Part shown: positions 23,502 through 32,120 of the stretch, piece after piece | Layout of the letters: every line of letters begins with the position of its first letter | Position numbering within the stretch: the first letter of the stretch is position 1 | Assembly (NCBI GenBank): GCA_025927545.1 | Contig: JAICLE010000012.1 | Coordinates: forward strand, 1 to 52,769 | Origin: Gemmatimonadales bacterium | Lineage (GTDB): Bacteria > Gemmatimonadota > Gemmatimonadetes > Gemmatimonadales > GWC2-71-9 | Direction: 5' to 3' | DNA length: 52,769 nt | The notes under the pieces: model-generated | The model's database searches: none | Seen by the model: the letters and a program-made list of their open reading frames with translations, nothing else | What the model was told of the DNA's origin: nothing | Position numbers and translations under genes: made by a program

Positions 23502-24822
23502 GAGCGCACCTGAAGCCGCTGAAGATCTGGCGGCGGACGGGGTAGTCCCAGTTGCGGAACGTATTGCGAACGGCGCCCGGCCGCGTAGCCCACGAGCCCC
23601 CGCGGAGGACTTTGTACTCGGTGCCGAAGAACACCTCGGAGTATTCGCGGTATGGAAAGCTCTCGAACCCCGGCCAGGGCCCGAAGTCGCTCGCGGTCCA
23701 CTCCCACACGTCGCCGATCATCCCCGAGCAGCCGATCGGCGACACGTTGGCCGCGTAGCTCCCCAGGGGCGCCGTGCCGAACACGAGCTGGTCCAGGTTG
23801 GCGAAGGTCTGGTCGGGCGGCGTCTCGCCCCATGGATAGGCCCGCTTGCTCCCGGTGGCCGGGTCCCACGAGGCGGCCGCCTCCCACTCGATCTCCGTCG
23901 GGAGGCGCTTCCCGGCGAAGCGCGCGAACGCGTCGGCCTCGTACCAGGACACGTGACACACGGGGTGGCGTGGATCCACCGGGCCGCTCCGGTCCATGCT
24001 CCGGGCAGTCCACACCTCGTCGCGGCGCTCCCAGTACTTGGGGGCACTCGCGCCGGTCTCCATCCGCCACTTCCAACCCGCCTCCGACCAGTGCTGGGGC
24101 CTGTCGTACCCACCCGCGCTCATGAACGCGAGAAAATCGCCGTTGGTGACGGGGTGCACGTCGATCCAGAACGGCGCCACGGTCGCGAGGTGCGCGGGCC
24201 GTTCGTTATCGTAGGCCGCGCTTCGGTCGTCGGTGCCGATCGGCACCGCACCTCCGGGGAAGCGCACCATCCCGGCCGACAAGGCACGTCCGCCAGCGGG
24301 CACGCCGCCGTCTCCCGGCTGCAGGCGGACGAGCGGAGTATAGGGCGCGCCCCGCTTGAGCTGCAGAGTCTGCAGCATCGTCTCGCCGTGCTGATACTCG
24401 TGCTGCAGGACCATCTGGTAGACGAAGCCGTCCCGGAGGAGCGGGGACGATGCATCGAGGTCGGCGTCGTCCAGTCGGGCCAGGACCCGGCTCCGGATCT
24501 CGTCCATGATTGCGCGACACTCGGCCAGGTCCGGAAGCTGGAGCGACGCGCGAGTGCTTCGCGGGTGCTCGAACGGGTTGTACAATCCCGGCATCTCGAC
24601 GAACTCGACCGGCCCGTCGAGGTTGCGGGTGAGCCACAGCTCCTCGAAGTGGGCGATGTGACCAAGGTCCCAGAGAATGGGGCTCATCAGCGGATCGTGC
24701 TGCCGGTGGAGATCGTCGTCGCTCAGTGGCGTGACGAGCAGCAGCGTGCGCGCCCGCGCCTCGAGCAGCCGCGCGGCGATGGTCTCTCGATCGATGCGGC
24801 TCGGCGCCGTCGCAAGCGTCAT
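23491..24822 (-). CDS. egtB: Ergothioneine sulfoxide synthase
   Basis: A non-heme iron enzyme joining hercynine and gamma-glutamylcysteine to a sulfoxide. 443 aa. The N-terminal DinB-like part supplies the iron-binding His set (GHIAHFEELW and the H-x3-H in QHEYQHGETML). The C-terminal formylglycine-generating-enzyme-like part runs from VPIGTDD to the end (MIGDVWEWTASDFGPWPGF, YKVLRGGSWAT, NTFRNWDYP, FSGFRCARD). First of three overlapping egt genes. It is 21 bp after a flavoprotein disulfide reductase. The final EgtE/EgtC steps are not in the window. Confidence 0.93.
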   Translation of the reverse strand: MTLATAPSRIDRETIAARLLEARARTLLLVTPLSDDDLHRQHDPLMSPILWDLGHIAHFEELWLTRNLDGPVEFVEMPGLYNPFEHPRSTRASLQLPDLAECRAIMDEIRSRVLARLDDADLDASSPLLRDGFVYQMVLQHEYQHGETMLQTLQLKRGAPYTPLVRLQPGDGGVPAGGRALSAGMVRFPGGAVPIGTDDRSAAYDNERPAHLATVAPFWIDVHPVTNGDFLAFMSAGGYDRPQHWSEAGWKWRMETGASAPKYWERRDEVWTARSMDRSGPVDPRHPVCHVSWYEADAFARFAGKRLPTEIEWEAAASWDPATGSKRAYPWGETPPDQTFANLDQLVFGTAPLGSYAANVSPIGCSGMIGDVWEWTASDFGPWPGFESFPYREYSEVFFGTEYKVLRGGSWATRPGAVRNTFRNWDYPVRRQIFSGFRCARDD

Positions 24823-24843
24823 CGTTACCTCCCTGCCGAGCCG

Positions 24844-26229
24844 TCAGGACTCGAGCGTCGAGAACAGGTTGTTGAGCGATTCGGCGAGCGTCGGATGGGC
24901 AAAAACCGCGTCCCGAAGCCGACCGTACCCGAGCCCGCCCATCATCGCGAGCTGCAGCATCGACATGATCTCGCCGCCCTCGATGCCGAGGACCGCCGCG
25001 CCGAGAATGATACCCGTGTCCGGCGCCACGAGGGCCTTCATGAAGCCGCGGGATTCATCCACCTCGAGCGCGCGGGCCACGTGACTCATGGGCATCCGAG
25101 CCACGCGGTACGCCCGCCCCTGGCCGCGCGCGTCCTTCTCGCTCAACCCGATGCGCCCGAGCTGCGGATCGATGAATACCGTGTACGGGACGAGCCGGTC
25201 TGTGATGCACGCACCTCCGCCCTCCAACAGGTTGGTGCGGATGACCCGGAAGTCGTCGTAGGAGATGTGAGTGAATGCCGGCCCGCCCTTCACGTCGCCC
25301 AGCGCGTAGACTCCTGGCGCGGAGGTCTCGAGCCGGGGGTTGACGGTGATGAATCCGCCCGCGTCGGTGGCGACGCCGGCACTCGGCAGTTCGAGGCGGT
25401 CGGTGTTCGGCGCCCGTCCGGCCGCCAGCAGGAGGTGCGAGCCCTCCACGATCCGCTCGCCGGCCGGAACCCGGAGCGTGAGCCGTGCACCGCCGCCCGG
25501 CGGCGGTGCAGCCCGGCGCGCCTCGGCGTTCAGGACCACCTCGACGCCGTCCCCCCGGAGAATGCCGAGTACGGCGTCGGCCACATCCTCGTCCTCGTGC
25601 TCGAGGAGTTGCGGACCGCGCGCCGCGATGGTCACGCGGCTCCCGAAGCGGCGGAACATCTGGCCGAATTCGAGGCCGACGTATCCGCCGCCCACGACGA
25701 GCAGGTGCTCGGGCACGTGATCGAGTTCCATGATCGAAGTGGAGTCGAGCCAGGGAAGGCGATCGAGCCCCTCGACGTCCGGCCGCGCGGGGCGCCCACC
25801 GCTGTTGATGAAGACCAGCTCGGCCGTGAGCGCGCGGCCGCCCACCGCCACCTGGCGCGGCCCGGTGAACCGCGCCTCACCGCAGATCAGCTCGAGCCCG
25901 GCCGCGGCCTCTACCCGGCGCAGGTTGCCTGACCGGAAGCTCTCGACGATCGCCCGCTTGCGCTCACGCACCCTCGGCATGTCCACGGTGACGGCGCCGG
26001 TATTCACGCCGTAATCCACGCCGCGATGCGCCAGGTAGGCCACCCGGGCGCTCGCCACCATCGTTTTGGTGGGCGTGCACCCCTCGTTGACGCAGGTGCC
26101 GCCCACGTGCTTGCGCTCGATGAGCGCGGTGCGCCTGCCGCTTCGCGCGAGCGCGATGGCCAGCGGACCGCCTGCCTGGCCCGCACCGATGACGATGGCG
26201 TCGTACCGCTCGGGAAGGCTCATGGACAT
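24844..26229 (-). CDS. FAD-dependent class I disulfide reductase (mercuric-reductase-like)
   Basis: 461 aa. FAD-binding [16 protein letters not shown] at the N-terminus, the redox-active disulfide in [13 protein letters not shown], an NAD(P)-binding loop [29 protein letters not shown], and the dimer-interface base pair [12 protein letters not shown]. This is the glutathione/mycothione/mercuric reductase architecture. It lacks an N-terminal metal-binding domain and the C-terminal vicinal Cys pair of true MerA, so mercury reduction is doubtful. It sits 21 bp upstream of egtB, so reduction of a low-molecular-weight disulfide is the attractive inference. No clear Shine-Dalgarno precedes either in-frame ATG. 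Confidence 0.8.
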   Translation of the reverse strand: MSMSLPERYDAIVIGAGQAGGPLAIALARSGRRTALIERKHVGGTCVNEGCTPTKTMVASARVAYLAHRGVDYGVNTGAVTVDMPRVRERKRAIVESFRSGNLRRVEAAAGLELICGEARFTGPRQVAVGGRALTAELVFINSGGRPARPDVEGLDRLPWLDSTSIMELDHVPEHLLVVGGGYVGLEFGQMFRRFGSRVTIAARGPQLLEHEDEDVADAVLGILRGDGVEVVLNAEARRAAPPPGGGARLTLRVPAGERIVEGSHLLLAAGRAPNTDRLELPSAGVATDAGGFITVNPRLETSAPGVYALGDVKGGPAFTHISYDDFRVIRTNLLEGGGACITDRLVPYTVFIDPQLGRIGLSEKDARGQGRAYRVARMPMSHVARALEVDESRGFMKALVAPDTGIILGAAVLGIEGGEIMSMLQLAMMGGLGYGRLRDAVFAHPTLAESLNNLFSTLES

Positions 26230-26340
26230 GAGGCTGGGGTGACTGATGCCGCGGACTACAGGGGTAACGAATCCAGGCGCCCTGCGGTTCCGGGCGCCCT
26301 CCCAACGTGCGTCGCGGAAGGCGATGGCCGCAAGCTCCGG

Positions 26341-27909
26341 CTAGGTGCTCGTCACGGCGCTCGCCGCCCGCAACAGGGCCAGCTCCAGACCGTCGCACAG
26401 CGCCAGCCAGCTCGCCTCGATGATGTTCTCCGAGCAGCCGACGGTGCTCCAGCGCTCCGGGCCGCGCGCCGATTCAATGATCACCCGGGGCCTGGCCGCG
26501 GTGCCCAGGTGTTCGTCCACGATTCGCACCTTGTAGTCCACGAGGTGCACCTCGGCCAGGCCGGGATAGTGCGGCAGCAGTGCCTTCCGGACCGCGCAGT
26601 CGAGGGCGTTCACCGGCCCATCGCCTTCGGCAGCCGTGTGCATCAGCTCGTCGCCCACTCGCAGCTTGACCGTGGCCTGCGCGCGGCTCCCGCCGCTGCC
26701 CCGCTTCTCCACCAGCACGGTGAATTCCTCCAGCACGAACGGCGCGCGGTACTCCGGCGCGCTCCGGCGAAGCAGCATCTCGAAGGAGCCCTCCGCGGCC
26801 TCGAACTGGAACCCCTGGTGCTCCAGCTCCTTGATCCGCTGGAGCACCGCGGTCTCGGTCTCGCCCGAGTTCAGGCCAAGCTCCCGGGCGCGGAGCCGGA
26901 TGTTCCGGCGCCCCGCCACCTCGCTCACGACGACCCGGGCGGCGTTACCCACGGCTTCGGGGCTCACGTGCTGATAGCTCTCGGGCAGCTTTGCGATGGC
27001 CGCGACGTGGATTCCACCCTTGTGGGCGAACGCGCTCCGGCCGACGTAGGGGGCGTGCGGGTCGGGGTGCTGGTTGGCCACCGCGGCGACGTAGTGCGAC
27101 ACCTCGGTGAGCCGCCGCAATGACTCGGCCGGCAGCACCTCGAGACCGAGCTTGAGCTGGAGCGTCGCGACGAGCGGGACCAGGTCGAGGTTTCCGCAGC
27201 GCTCGCCGTACCCGTTGATCGTGCCCTGCACCTGGGCGCAGCCCGCCCGGACCGCCGCCAGCGCGTTGGCCACGGCGAGTCCCGCGTCGTTATGCGGGTG
27301 AATGCCGAGCGCGACACGGAGCCGCCCCCCCAGCTCCATCACGCGCTCCGCCACGATCTCCGGCAGTTCGCCCCCATTGGTGTCGCACAGCACCACCCAG
27401 TCGGCGCCCGCCTCCGCCGCGGATGCCACCGTCGCGAACGCGTAGCCGGGGTCCAGCCGCCAGCCGTCGAAGAAGTGCTCCGCGTCGTAGACCACTTCCC
27501 GGCCGAGCCGTTTGAGGAAGGCGATGCTGTCGCCGATCATGCGCAGGTTCTCCTCGCGCGTCGTCTCGAGGATGCGGTCCACGTGCAGCGTGGAGCTCTT
27601 CCCCACGAGGGTCACCACCGGCGTCTCGGCGGCCACCAGGGCGCGGACGTTGTCGTCTTCTTCCGGGCGCAGGCCGGGGCGGCGGGTGCTTCCGAACGCC
27701 GCGAGCTTCGCGTGGCTCAGCGGGTGAGCCCGGAGGCGACGGAAGAACTCCGCATCCTTGGGGTTCGATCCGGGCCAGCCTCCCTCGATGTAGCTCACCC
27801 CCAGTCCGTCGAGCGCCCGGGCGATCTTCACCTTGTCCTCGACCGAGAGCGACAGGCCCTCGCGCTGGGTCCCGTCACGGAGCGTGGTGTCGTAGAGTTG
27901 CAGGGGCAT
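26341..27909 (-). CDS. cimA: (R)-citramalate synthase
   Basis: Condenses pyruvate and acetyl-CoA to citramalate, feeding 2-oxobutyrate and isoleucine synthesis independently of threonine. 522 aa, DRE-TIM metallolyase fold: LYDTTLRDGTQ, IEGGWPGSNPKD, VLCDTNGG, IHPHNDAGLAVAN, QGTINGYGERCGN. The KSSTLHV and PYVGRSAFAHKGGIH patterns plus the C-terminal LeuA-type regulatory domain mark the CimA branch over LeuA or homocitrate synthase. The ATG at 27909 begins directly with PLQLYDTTLRDG. An attenuator with leader peptide lies upstream. No SD is obvious. Confidence 0.88.
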   Translation of the reverse strand: MPLQLYDTTLRDGTQREGLSLSVEDKVKIARALDGLGVSYIEGGWPGSNPKDAEFFRRLRAHPLSHAKLAAFGSTRRPGLRPEEDDNVRALVAAETPVVTLVGKSSTLHVDRILETTREENLRMIGDSIAFLKRLGREVVYDAEHFFDGWRLDPGYAFATVASAAEAGADWVVLCDTNGGELPEIVAERVMELGGRLRVALGIHPHNDAGLAVANALAAVRAGCAQVQGTINGYGERCGNLDLVPLVATLQLKLGLEVLPAESLRRLTEVSHYVAAVANQHPDPHAPYVGRSAFAHKGGIHVAAIAKLPESYQHVSPEAVGNAARVVVSEVAGRRNIRLRARELGLNSGETETAVLQRIKELEHQGFQFEAAEGSFEMLLRRSAPEYRAPFVLEEFTVLVEKRGSGGSRAQATVKLRVGDELMHTAAEGDGPVNALDCAVRKALLPHYPGLAEVHLVDYKVRIVDEHLGTAARPRVIIESARGPERWSTVGCSENIIEASWLALCDGLELALLRAASAVTST

Positions 27910-27945
27910 GGCCGGTCCGGTCGGGGTCAGGGCAGTCAAACTGGG

Positions 27946-27984
27946 ACAAAACGAGCGCGGCCTCTCGTGCTGGAGAGGCCGCGC
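27946..27984 (-). terminator. Attenuator terminator ahead of cimA
   Basis: Minus strand: a perfect 12-bp GC-rich stem (27984-27973 with 27966-27955), 6-nt loop, then TCGTTTTGT. It lies 37 bp before the cimA start, inside its own leader. Its 5' arm (27985-27974) can instead pair with 28038-28025, giving a competing antiterminator. Confidence 0.85.
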
Positions 27985-28011
27985 GCCGCTGGAGTGTCCG
28001 GGATCCGCCTG

Positions 28012-28092
28012 CTATCCGTGTGCTCGCGCGCCGCCTCTGGAAGAGAGCCGGAGCGGGATAATCTCGGGGAGCAGCGCGGGCGTCCGTGTCAT
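28012..28092 (-). CDS. Leu/Ile-rich leader peptide of the cimA attenuator
   Basis: A 26-codon reading frame, MTRTPALLPEIIPLRL then SSRGGARAHG and TAG. Codons 7, 8, 14 and 16 are Leu and 11, 12 are Ile. Codons 19-23 form one arm of the antiterminator (28038-28025). The ATG lies about 12 bp past the -10, so it is nearly leaderless and has no SD. Ribosome stalling at Leu/Ile codons would expose the arm and prevent termination. The architecture is that of classical leu/ilv attenuators. Confidence 0.75.
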   Translation of the reverse strand: MTRTPALLPEIIPLRLSSRGGARAHG

Positions 28093-28103
28093 GAGTCTGC
28101 ATA

Positions 28104-28133
28104 GTTATACACGGGCGAAGGGACTCGCGTCAA
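28104..28133 (-). promoter_or_regulatory. Sigma-70 promoter of cimA
   Basis: Minus strand TTGACG (28133-28128), 18 bp, TATAAC (28109-28104). Start site expected near 28097, just before the leader-peptide ATG at 28092. Confidence 0.75.
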
Positions 28134-28141
28134 GCAGCGGC

Positions 28142-28171
28142 TTGACAGCCTGCGGACCGGGACGGGAATTA
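28142..28171 (+). promoter_or_regulatory. Possible promoter of the prolyl oligopeptidase gene
   Basis: A perfect TTGACA (28142-28147) faces the gene at 28241. The -10 at 18 bp spacing, GAATTA (28166-28171), is poor. The -35s of this and the cimA promoter form an inverted repeat, GTCAAG/CTTGAC, with 6 bp between (28129-28146). Confidence 0.4.
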
Positions 28172-28240
28172 GTGGTCACTGGTGCCGTTTAAGAGAGAAC
28201 TCATCGCTCGCGAAGCACGGTTTTACCCGCGGAGACAGCC

Positions 28241-30421
28241 ATGCATCGTCGCACTCTCGCACTCTTCCCCGTGGTCGCGGTCCTCGTGTGCTCACCCCAG
28301 CCACACCTATCCGCCCAGACGGCACCTCCCCCGGCACCGCGTCACGAAGTGGCCGACACCTACTTCGGAACGGTCATCGCGGATCCGTATCGCTGGATGG
28401 AACGCCCGGTGCCGGAGAACCCTGACTTCCGGCGCTGGCTCGAGCGGCAGAACGGGTACACTCGGAGCGTGCTGGACCGGATCCCGGGACGGGCCCAGCT
28501 CGCCGAGCGCATCCGGCGGCTGGATGATGCCGGCACCTCCGCGGCACCGCTCTCAGTGGAGGGGCGCCGCTGGTTCTACCTCAAGACCGAGCCGGGCGTG
28601 GACAACCGCAAGCTGTACGTGCGAGACGGCAGCGCCGGGGCCGAGCGGCTGCTGGTGGACCCCGACGCACTCGGGGCACCGAACGGCTCCCACTTCTCGA
28701 TCGATTACTTGAACCCGTCACCCGGCGGCCGGCTGTTGGCCTACGGTCTTTCGCTCGGCGGCTCCGAGCGGAGCGTGCTGCACCTGCTCGACGTGGCAAC
28801 CGGCCGGGTGCTGCCCGACACGATCACCCGGGCGCAGTTCCCCGTGGTTTCGTGGGCGGACGACGGTCGCAGCTTCTTCTACAACCGCCTGAGCGCGGCC
28901 GGCGACACCAATCCGGCCGAGCGGTACCGGTTCAACCGGGCCTACCGGCACGTCGTGGGCATGCCGGCCGAGCAGGACGTGGAGTGGCTGGGCGGGGGCA
29001 CCGTGGCCGACGTGCCCGTCGGTCCGGACGACTTTCCCCTCATCATATCGACGCCCGGGTCGAAATACCTGGTGGCCGTGGTCGGCCACGGGGTGATGAA
29101 CGAAGTGACCCTGTACACCGCGCCGAGGAGCACGGCGCACGCGGCATCGACGCAATGGCGCAAGGCGGCGGACACGGCGGATGCGGTCACCAGCTTCGCG
29201 GTGCAGGGCAACGATCTCTACCTCCTCACGCACAAGGACGCGCCCAGATTCAAGGTGATCCGCACGGACGCCGGCACCCCGGATCTCGCGCGAGCGGCCG
29301 TGGTCATCCCCCCTGGACGCGCGGTCATCCAGGCGATTGGCGCGGCGAAGGACGCGCTCTACGCGCAGGAGCTCGATGGTGGCCTCGGGCGCGTGGTGCG
29401 GGTGCCATACGACACCGGGAAGCCCGAGCAACTGAAGCTGCCGTTCGACGGCGCGGTGGATTTCCCGGTCACCGACCCCGCCCGCGCTGGGGTCGTGTTC
29501 CGGCTTCAGTCGTGGACCCGGTCCCCTCTCTGGTATGCGTACGACCCCGGCACGCGCGAGGTGCGGGATAGCCGCCTCGTGCCGCGGTCGCCCGTCGACT
29601 TCGGCGGGATCGAGTCGGTCGAGACGGAGGCCCGGGCGGCGGACGGCACCGTGATCCCCCTCTCGATCGTCTACCGGCGAGACCTCCGCCGCGACGGCTC
29701 ACACCCGGCGCTGCTCGAGGGATACGGGTCGTACGGCATCACCCTGGATCCGTTCTTCCGTCCGTCGCTGCTGGCGTGGCTGGAGCGGGGCGGCGTCTAC
29801 GCGGTGGCGCACGTTCGCGGCGGCGGCGAATACGGCGAGGACTGGCACCAAGCCGGCAAGGGAGCCACCAAGCCCAACACGTGGCGCGACTTCATCACGT
29901 GCGCGGAATTTTTGGTGAAGGAGGGCTACACCTCCCCGGCCCACCTGGCCGGCACCGGCACGAGCGCCGGGGGGATCCTGATCGGCCGCGCGATCACGGA
30001 GCGGCCGGACCTCTTCCGGGCCGCCGTGCCCCAGGTGGGCGTCGTCAACGCGCTGCGCGTGGAGCACGAGCCCGGGGGCCCCGCCAACATCCCGGAGTTC
30101 GGCACCACGACCGACTCGGCGGGTTTTCGGGCGCTGATGGAGATGGACGCCCTGTCACACCTCAAGCCGGGCACCCGCTACCCCGCCACCATGTTCACGG
30201 CCGGCATCTTCGACTCGCGGGTGGAGCCGTGGCAGCCCGCGAAGATGGCAGCCGCCATGCAGGCACAGGCCACGGGGGACCGTCCCGTCCTGCTCCGGGT
30301 GGACTTTGATGCAGGCCACGGCATGGGCCTCACCAAGGCGCAGCGGAGCGCCCAGTTGGCCGACGTCTACGGATTCCTGTTCTGGCAGCTCGGCGATCCG
30401 GCGTTTCAGCTCGCTCCTTGA
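28241..30421 (+). CDS. Prolyl oligopeptidase family (S9A) serine peptidase, exported
   Basis: 726 aa. A signal peptide ends LSAQ near residue 27. A beta-propeller of about 400 residues follows the N-terminal YFGTVIADPYRWME. The C-terminal hydrolase domain has the oxyanion-side HVRGGGEYGEDWH, nucleophile Ser in GTSAGG (GGSNGG in classical enzymes), Asp in GIFDSRVEP and His in DAGHGMG. It cleaves after proline in short peptides, here outside the cytoplasm. GGAG precedes the ATG by 6 nt. A strong hairpin follows the stop, so it is probably monocistronic. Confidence 0.9.
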   Translation: MHRRTLALFPVVAVLVCSPQPHLSAQTAPPPAPRHEVADTYFGTVIADPYRWMERPVPENPDFRRWLERQNGYTRSVLDRIPGRAQLAERIRRLDDAGTSAAPLSVEGRRWFYLKTEPGVDNRKLYVRDGSAGAERLLVDPDALGAPNGSHFSIDYLNPSPGGRLLAYGLSLGGSERSVLHLLDVATGRVLPDTITRAQFPVVSWADDGRSFFYNRLSAAGDTNPAERYRFNRAYRHVVGMPAEQDVEWLGGGTVADVPVGPDDFPLIISTPGSKYLVAVVGHGVMNEVTLYTAPRSTAHAASTQWRKAADTADAVTSFAVQGNDLYLLTHKDAPRFKVIRTDAGTPDLARAAVVIPPGRAVIQAIGAAKDALYAQELDGGLGRVVRVPYDTGKPEQLKLPFDGAVDFPVTDPARAGVVFRLQSWTRSPLWYAYDPGTREVRDSRLVPRSPVDFGGIESVETEARAADGTVIPLSIVYRRDLRRDGSHPALLEGYGSYGITLDPFFRPSLLAWLERGGVYAVAHVRGGGEYGEDWHQAGKGATKPNTWRDFITCAEFLVKEGYTSPAHLAGTGTSAGGILIGRAITERPDLFRAAVPQVGVVNALRVEHEPGGPANIPEFGTTTDSAGFRALMEMDALSHLKPGTRYPATMFTAGIFDSRVEPWQPAKMAAAMQAQATGDRPVLLRVDFDAGHGMGLTKAQRSAQLADVYGFLFWQLGDPAFQLAP

Positions 30422-30436
30422 CGAATTCGCGGAGCC

Positions 30437-30465
30437 GCGGGCCCGAGGGGTACCCCCGGGCCCGC
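30437..30465. terminator. GC hairpin after prolyl oligopeptidase
   Basis: GCGGGCCCG (30437-30445), one unpaired A, GGGG-TA-CCCC, then CGGGCCCGC (30457-30465): a 13-bp stem with a single bulge, 15 bp past the stop and 20 bp before sufE. No T tract. Confidence 0.6.
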
Positions 30466-30485
30466 GATGGTGACAGTATTCCCTC

Positions 30486-30902
30486 ATGCCGACGCTCGAC
30501 ACCGTGATCCCCAGGTTCAAGGCCGCCGACCGCACCACCCGCCTCGAAACGCTGCTCGATTACTCGCGGAAGCTCCCGCCCCTCCCGGCGCGGTTCCGGG
30601 ACGAGCGAGCCCGGGACGAGCACCGCGTGGACGAGTGCCAGACCCCGGTCTTTCTCTGGGTCGAGGTCGACGACCACAAGGTTCACATCCACGCCGACGT
30701 ACCTCCCGAGTCGCCCACCGTGCGCGGGTTCATCTCGCTCCTGGCCCGGACACTCAACGGCGCCGCGCCGGCCGAGGTGGCCCGAGTGCCGGATGATCTA
30801 CTCGACCAGCTCGGCCTGAGCGAGACCCTCGGCATGACCCGCACCCAGGGGCTTACCGCGATCCTGTATCGGATCAAGCGTTCCGTGGCCGCCGCCGCGT
30901 GA
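30486..30902 (+). CDS. sufE: SufE family sulfur acceptor
   Basis: 138 aa. SufE accepts persulfide sulfur from the cysteine desulfurase SufS for Fe-S cluster assembly. The active Cys is in RVDECQTPVFLWVE (about residue 52), with the preceding KLPPLP and the following TVRGFISLLARTLNG all family-typical. Its stop overlaps the rho start. SufS is not in the window. Confidence 0.9.
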   Translation: MPTLDTVIPRFKAADRTTRLETLLDYSRKLPPLPARFRDERARDEHRVDECQTPVFLWVEVDDHKVHIHADVPPESPTVRGFISLLARTLNGAAPAEVARVPDDLLDQLGLSETLGMTRTQGLTAILYRIKRSVAAAA

Positions 30903-32023
30903 TGCTCGGCGTCCTCGAGCTCGCCAACCGGGGCAGCGGCTTCCTCCGACGGCGCGAGGCGGGCTACCTCCCCTCCCGGAGCGACGTGCACGTGGGCGAG
31001 CGCGTCATCCGGCGGTTCGAGCTCCGGCCGGGCGACGAGATCGAGGGCGAGACCCGCCCCGGCGGCAAGGGCCGGAGCGCGACGCTCGAGAACGTCACCG
31101 CCATCAACGGCCGTCCCCCCGCCGAGCTCCGCCGCCGCCCCGAGTTCAGTAGCCTCGGCGCCATCCACCCCAACGAGCAGCTCCGGCTCGAGTGCGGGCT
31201 CGTCCGCCAGGGACAGCCCGACTTCACCAATCGGGTCATCGACATCATTTGCCCCTTCGGCAAGGGCCAGCGCGCGCTGATCGTGGCGCCGGCCAAGGCC
31301 GGCAAGACGATGGTGCTGCAGGCCATTGCCGAGGGGATCAGCGCCAACTATCCGGGCGCAGGCCTCTACGTGCTGCTGGTGGATGAGCGTCCGGAAGAGG
31401 TGTTCGAGATGGAGGCCCTCGGCGTGGGCGAGGTGATCGCGTCGAGCTTCGACAATCCGGCCTCGCAGCACGTCGCGGTCGCGGAGCTCACGCTCGAGCG
31501 TGCGCGCCGGCGGGTGGAGCTGGGAGAAGACGTGGTGCTGATCGTCGATTCGCTCACCCGCCTGGCGCGCGCCTACAACACGGTCGAGAAGGGAACCGGG
31601 CGGACGCTGTCGGGCGGGCTGGATGCGCAGTCGCTCGAGCGGCCGAAGCGGTTCCTCGGCAGCGCGCGCAAGATCGACGTGGCGCAGGGCGGCGGATCCC
31701 TCACGATCATGGCCACGGCCCTGGTGGACACCGGCAGCAAGATGGATCAGGTGATCTTCGAGGAATTCAAGGGCACCGGCAACAGTGAGCTGGTCCTGAG
31801 CCGCGAGCTGGCGGAGCGGCGGATCTACCCGGCGATCGACCTGGTCGCCAGCGCCACCCGAAGGGAGGAGCTGCTGCTCTCGCCGGAAGCGCTCGCGGTG
31901 AGCCGTACGCTGCGGCAGCGGTTGGCGGGAATGACGGCGATCAACGCGATGAACGACCTGCTCACCGACATGCGGCGGAATCGCAGCAACGAGGAGCTGG
32001 TCAGGGCGCTGGCAGCGGGGTGA
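30902..32023 (+). CDS. rho: Transcription termination factor Rho, compact N-terminus
   Basis: An RNA-dependent ATPase/helicase that ends transcripts. 373 aa. It starts directly at the cold-shock RNA-binding fold ([26 protein letters not shown]) without the usual helical Rho_N domain. The motor is intact: [19 protein letters not shown] (Walker A about 129-136), [11 protein letters not shown], the R-loop [18 protein letters not shown], and [16 protein letters not shown]. The ATG at 30902 overlaps the sufE TGA; a GTG at 30899 is possible. The GSARKID segment and Ala-for-Pro in the Walker loop differ slightly from E. coli Rho. It may be the only or a second rho copy. Confidence 0.9.
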   Translation: MLGVLELANRGSGFLRRREAGYLPSRSDVHVGERVIRRFELRPGDEIEGETRPGGKGRSATLENVTAINGRPPAELRRRPEFSSLGAIHPNEQLRLECGLVRQGQPDFTNRVIDIICPFGKGQRALIVAPAKAGKTMVLQAIAEGISANYPGAGLYVLLVDERPEEVFEMEALGVGEVIASSFDNPASQHVAVAELTLERARRRVELGEDVVLIVDSLTRLARAYNTVEKGTGRTLSGGLDAQSLERPKRFLGSARKIDVAQGGGSLTIMATALVDTGSKMDQVIFEEFKGTGNSELVLSRELAERRIYPAIDLVASATRREELLLSPEALAVSRTLRQRLAGMTAINAMNDLLTDMRRNRSNEELVRALAAG

Positions 32024-32033
32024 CGGGGAAGGG

Positions 32034-32065
32034 CGGAAGGACGGAAGGTGGGAAGGACGGAAAGA
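32034..32065. repeat. CGGAARGA octamer array (4 units)
   Basis: CGGAAGGA, CGGAAGGT, GGGAAGGA, CGGAAAGA in tandem directly after the rho stop, followed by a CATG-type hairpin. Unlike the other arrays, no inverted partner lies nearby. Confidence 0.75.
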
Positions 32066-32071
32066 AGATGG

Positions 32072-32102
32072 AAGGGGGCATGCGCTGGGGCATGTCCCCT
32101 TT
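32072..32102. terminator. GGGGGCATG-type hairpin after rho
   Basis: AAGGGGGCATG (32072-32082) pairs with CATGTCCCCTT (32091-32101) with one wobble position and an 8-nt loop. It lies between the convergent rho and serC genes and matches the hairpins at 5816 and 49226. Confidence 0.65.
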
Positions 32103-32120
32103 CCTTTGCCCTCTGCAGGT

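Noticed and set aside
23398-25932. An 844-codon plus-strand frame
   Set aside because: Antisense to egtD, egtB and the flavin reductase, all with unambiguous motifs.
24844-26229. True mercuric reductase (merA)
   Set aside because: No N-terminal metal-binding domain, no C-terminal Cys pair, no mer genes nearby.
27910-28100. T-box riboswitch ahead of cimA
   Set aside because: No AGGGTGGNACCGCG-like T-box sequence; the leader-peptide model explains the structure fully.
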